DNA of 13,985 nt, taken from the NCBI GenBank assembly GCA_019415425.1, contig DXZF01000406.1, positions 1 through 13,985 on the forward strand, read 5' to 3'. Positions 13,620 to 13,985 of the stretch are shown here, piece by piece. A program made the translations under genes and the position numbers. The notes below the pieces were generated by a model. The model saw only the letters and a program-made list of their open reading frames with translations. It made no database searches and was not told the origin of the DNA. Positions within the stretch are counted from its first letter, which is position 1. Each line of letters starts with the position of its first letter. The stretch comes from Bacillota bacterium. Its GTDB lineage: Bacteria > Bacillota > Clostridia > Christensenellales > QAND01.

Positions 13620-13985
13620 TTGGGGCAGACAATTGGCGTCATATCGCTGGGATGCAGCAAAAACCGCATCGACACCGAGCAGATGCTTGCGCTGTTGCGC
13701 CAGGCGGGATATGACTTTACCCAGCAGACAGAAGAGGCGGATCTGGTGATCATCAACACCTGTTCGTTCATTCAATCTGCCAAAGAGGAATCCATTGAAA
13801 CGATTTTGGAAATTGCACAGCAGAAAAAGCGCCGTCCGCAGCTCAAGCTGCTGGTCACCGGATGCTTTCCCGAACGCTATCGGGAGGAGCTGGTAAAGGA
13901 ATTGCCGGAGGTGGACGGATTTATGGGCGTCCACCAGTACGGCGCCGTCGTTTCAGTGGTGCAGCGCATTTTCTCAGGAGAGAAA
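13620..13985 (+). CDS. rimO: Ribosomal protein S12 methylthiotransferase, N-terminal part (cut by window end)
   Basis: RimO is a radical SAM enzyme that methylthiolates an aspartate of ribosomal protein S12. The 122 visible residues cover the N-terminal UPF0004 domain, whose three cysteines hold the auxiliary iron-sulfur cluster: Cys12 (SLGCSKNRIDTE), Cys48 (IINTCSFI) and Cys82 (VTGCFPERY). The radical SAM CxxxCxxC motif and the TRAM domain would lie beyond the window. The SLGCSKN and NTCSFI wording favours RimO over the tRNA enzyme MiaB. The start is taken as TTG at 13620, immediately after the translocase TAA, with GGAAGGG (13602-13608) as a plausible ribosome binding site. No ATG comes before residue 22 and the family sequence begins here. 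It is probably co-transcribed with the translocase and coupled to its translation. Confidence 0.9.
   Translation, partial: MGQTIGVISLGCSKNRIDTEQMLALLRQAGYDFTQQTEEADLVIINTCSFIQSAKEESIETILEIAQQKKRRPQLKLLVTGCFPERYREELVKELPEVDGFMGVHQYGAVVSVVQRIFSGEK

Noticed and set aside
1..13985. CRISPR arrays, insertion sequences, tRNA/rRNA genes, attachment sites
   Set aside because: No repeat-spacer pattern, transposase or integrase, terminal inverted repeats, or RNA gene was seen anywhere in the window.

Overview
The window looks like a chromosomal segment of an endospore-forming member of the Firmicutes, most likely a relatively GC-rich clostridium; I cannot name the genus. The grounds are strong AGGAGG-type ribosome binding sites, sigma-A-type promoters, compact U-tract terminators, and the order rpsO - pnp - (NodB-like) - M16 peptidase - ... 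- dpaA - dpaB - ftsK/spoIIIE - rimO. This follows, with losses and one insertion, the Bacillus order rpsO-pnpA-ylxY-mlpA-ymxH-spoVFA-spoVFB-...-spoIIIE. The dipicolinate synthase genes (dpaA, dpaB) indicate spore formation.

Layout. Bases 1-152 are the end of a gene I cannot identify firmly (ribF would be expected by position). A good promoter at 264-292 and a leader with a hairpin precede rpsO (S15). A terminator/attenuator lies between rpsO and pnp (polynucleotide phosphorylase), and a strong terminator ends pnp. Next comes a membrane-anchored protein in the ylxY position that looks like a NodB deacetylase domain stripped of its metal-binding residues. An M16 zinc peptidase follows with its own promoter, then a dimeric-type dUTPase and a terminator.

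Bases 5383-9280 form a self-contained carbohydrate cassette: a LysR-type regulator, transcribed divergently from a fused mannose-family PTS IIC-IID permease, then a zinc-dependent medium-chain dehydrogenase. The cassette is visibly more AT-rich at third codon positions than its flanks. Terminators bound it on both sides, and it sits inside the otherwise conserved ribosomal/sporulation neighbourhood, so it looks acquired. No IIA or IIB subunit is present, so the permease must draw on phosphoryl carriers encoded elsewhere or work differently. The dehydrogenase probably oxidises the incoming polyol or its phosphate. The shared intergenic region holds two exact 9-bp repeats 21 bp apart that overlap the operon promoter, which makes them good candidate LysR binding sites.

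After the cassette, dpaA and dpaB (overlapping by 40 bases) encode the two subunits that make dipicolinic acid for the spore core. A long perfect-stem terminator and a new promoter lead into a 901-residue FtsK/SpoIIIE DNA translocase. The start of rimO (S12 methylthiotransferase) directly follows its stop codon and runs off the end of the window.

All calls were made by reading the sequence; no database search was run. The clearest leads are the degenerate NodB protein, the orphan IIC-IID fusion and its cassette, and the operator-like repeats.
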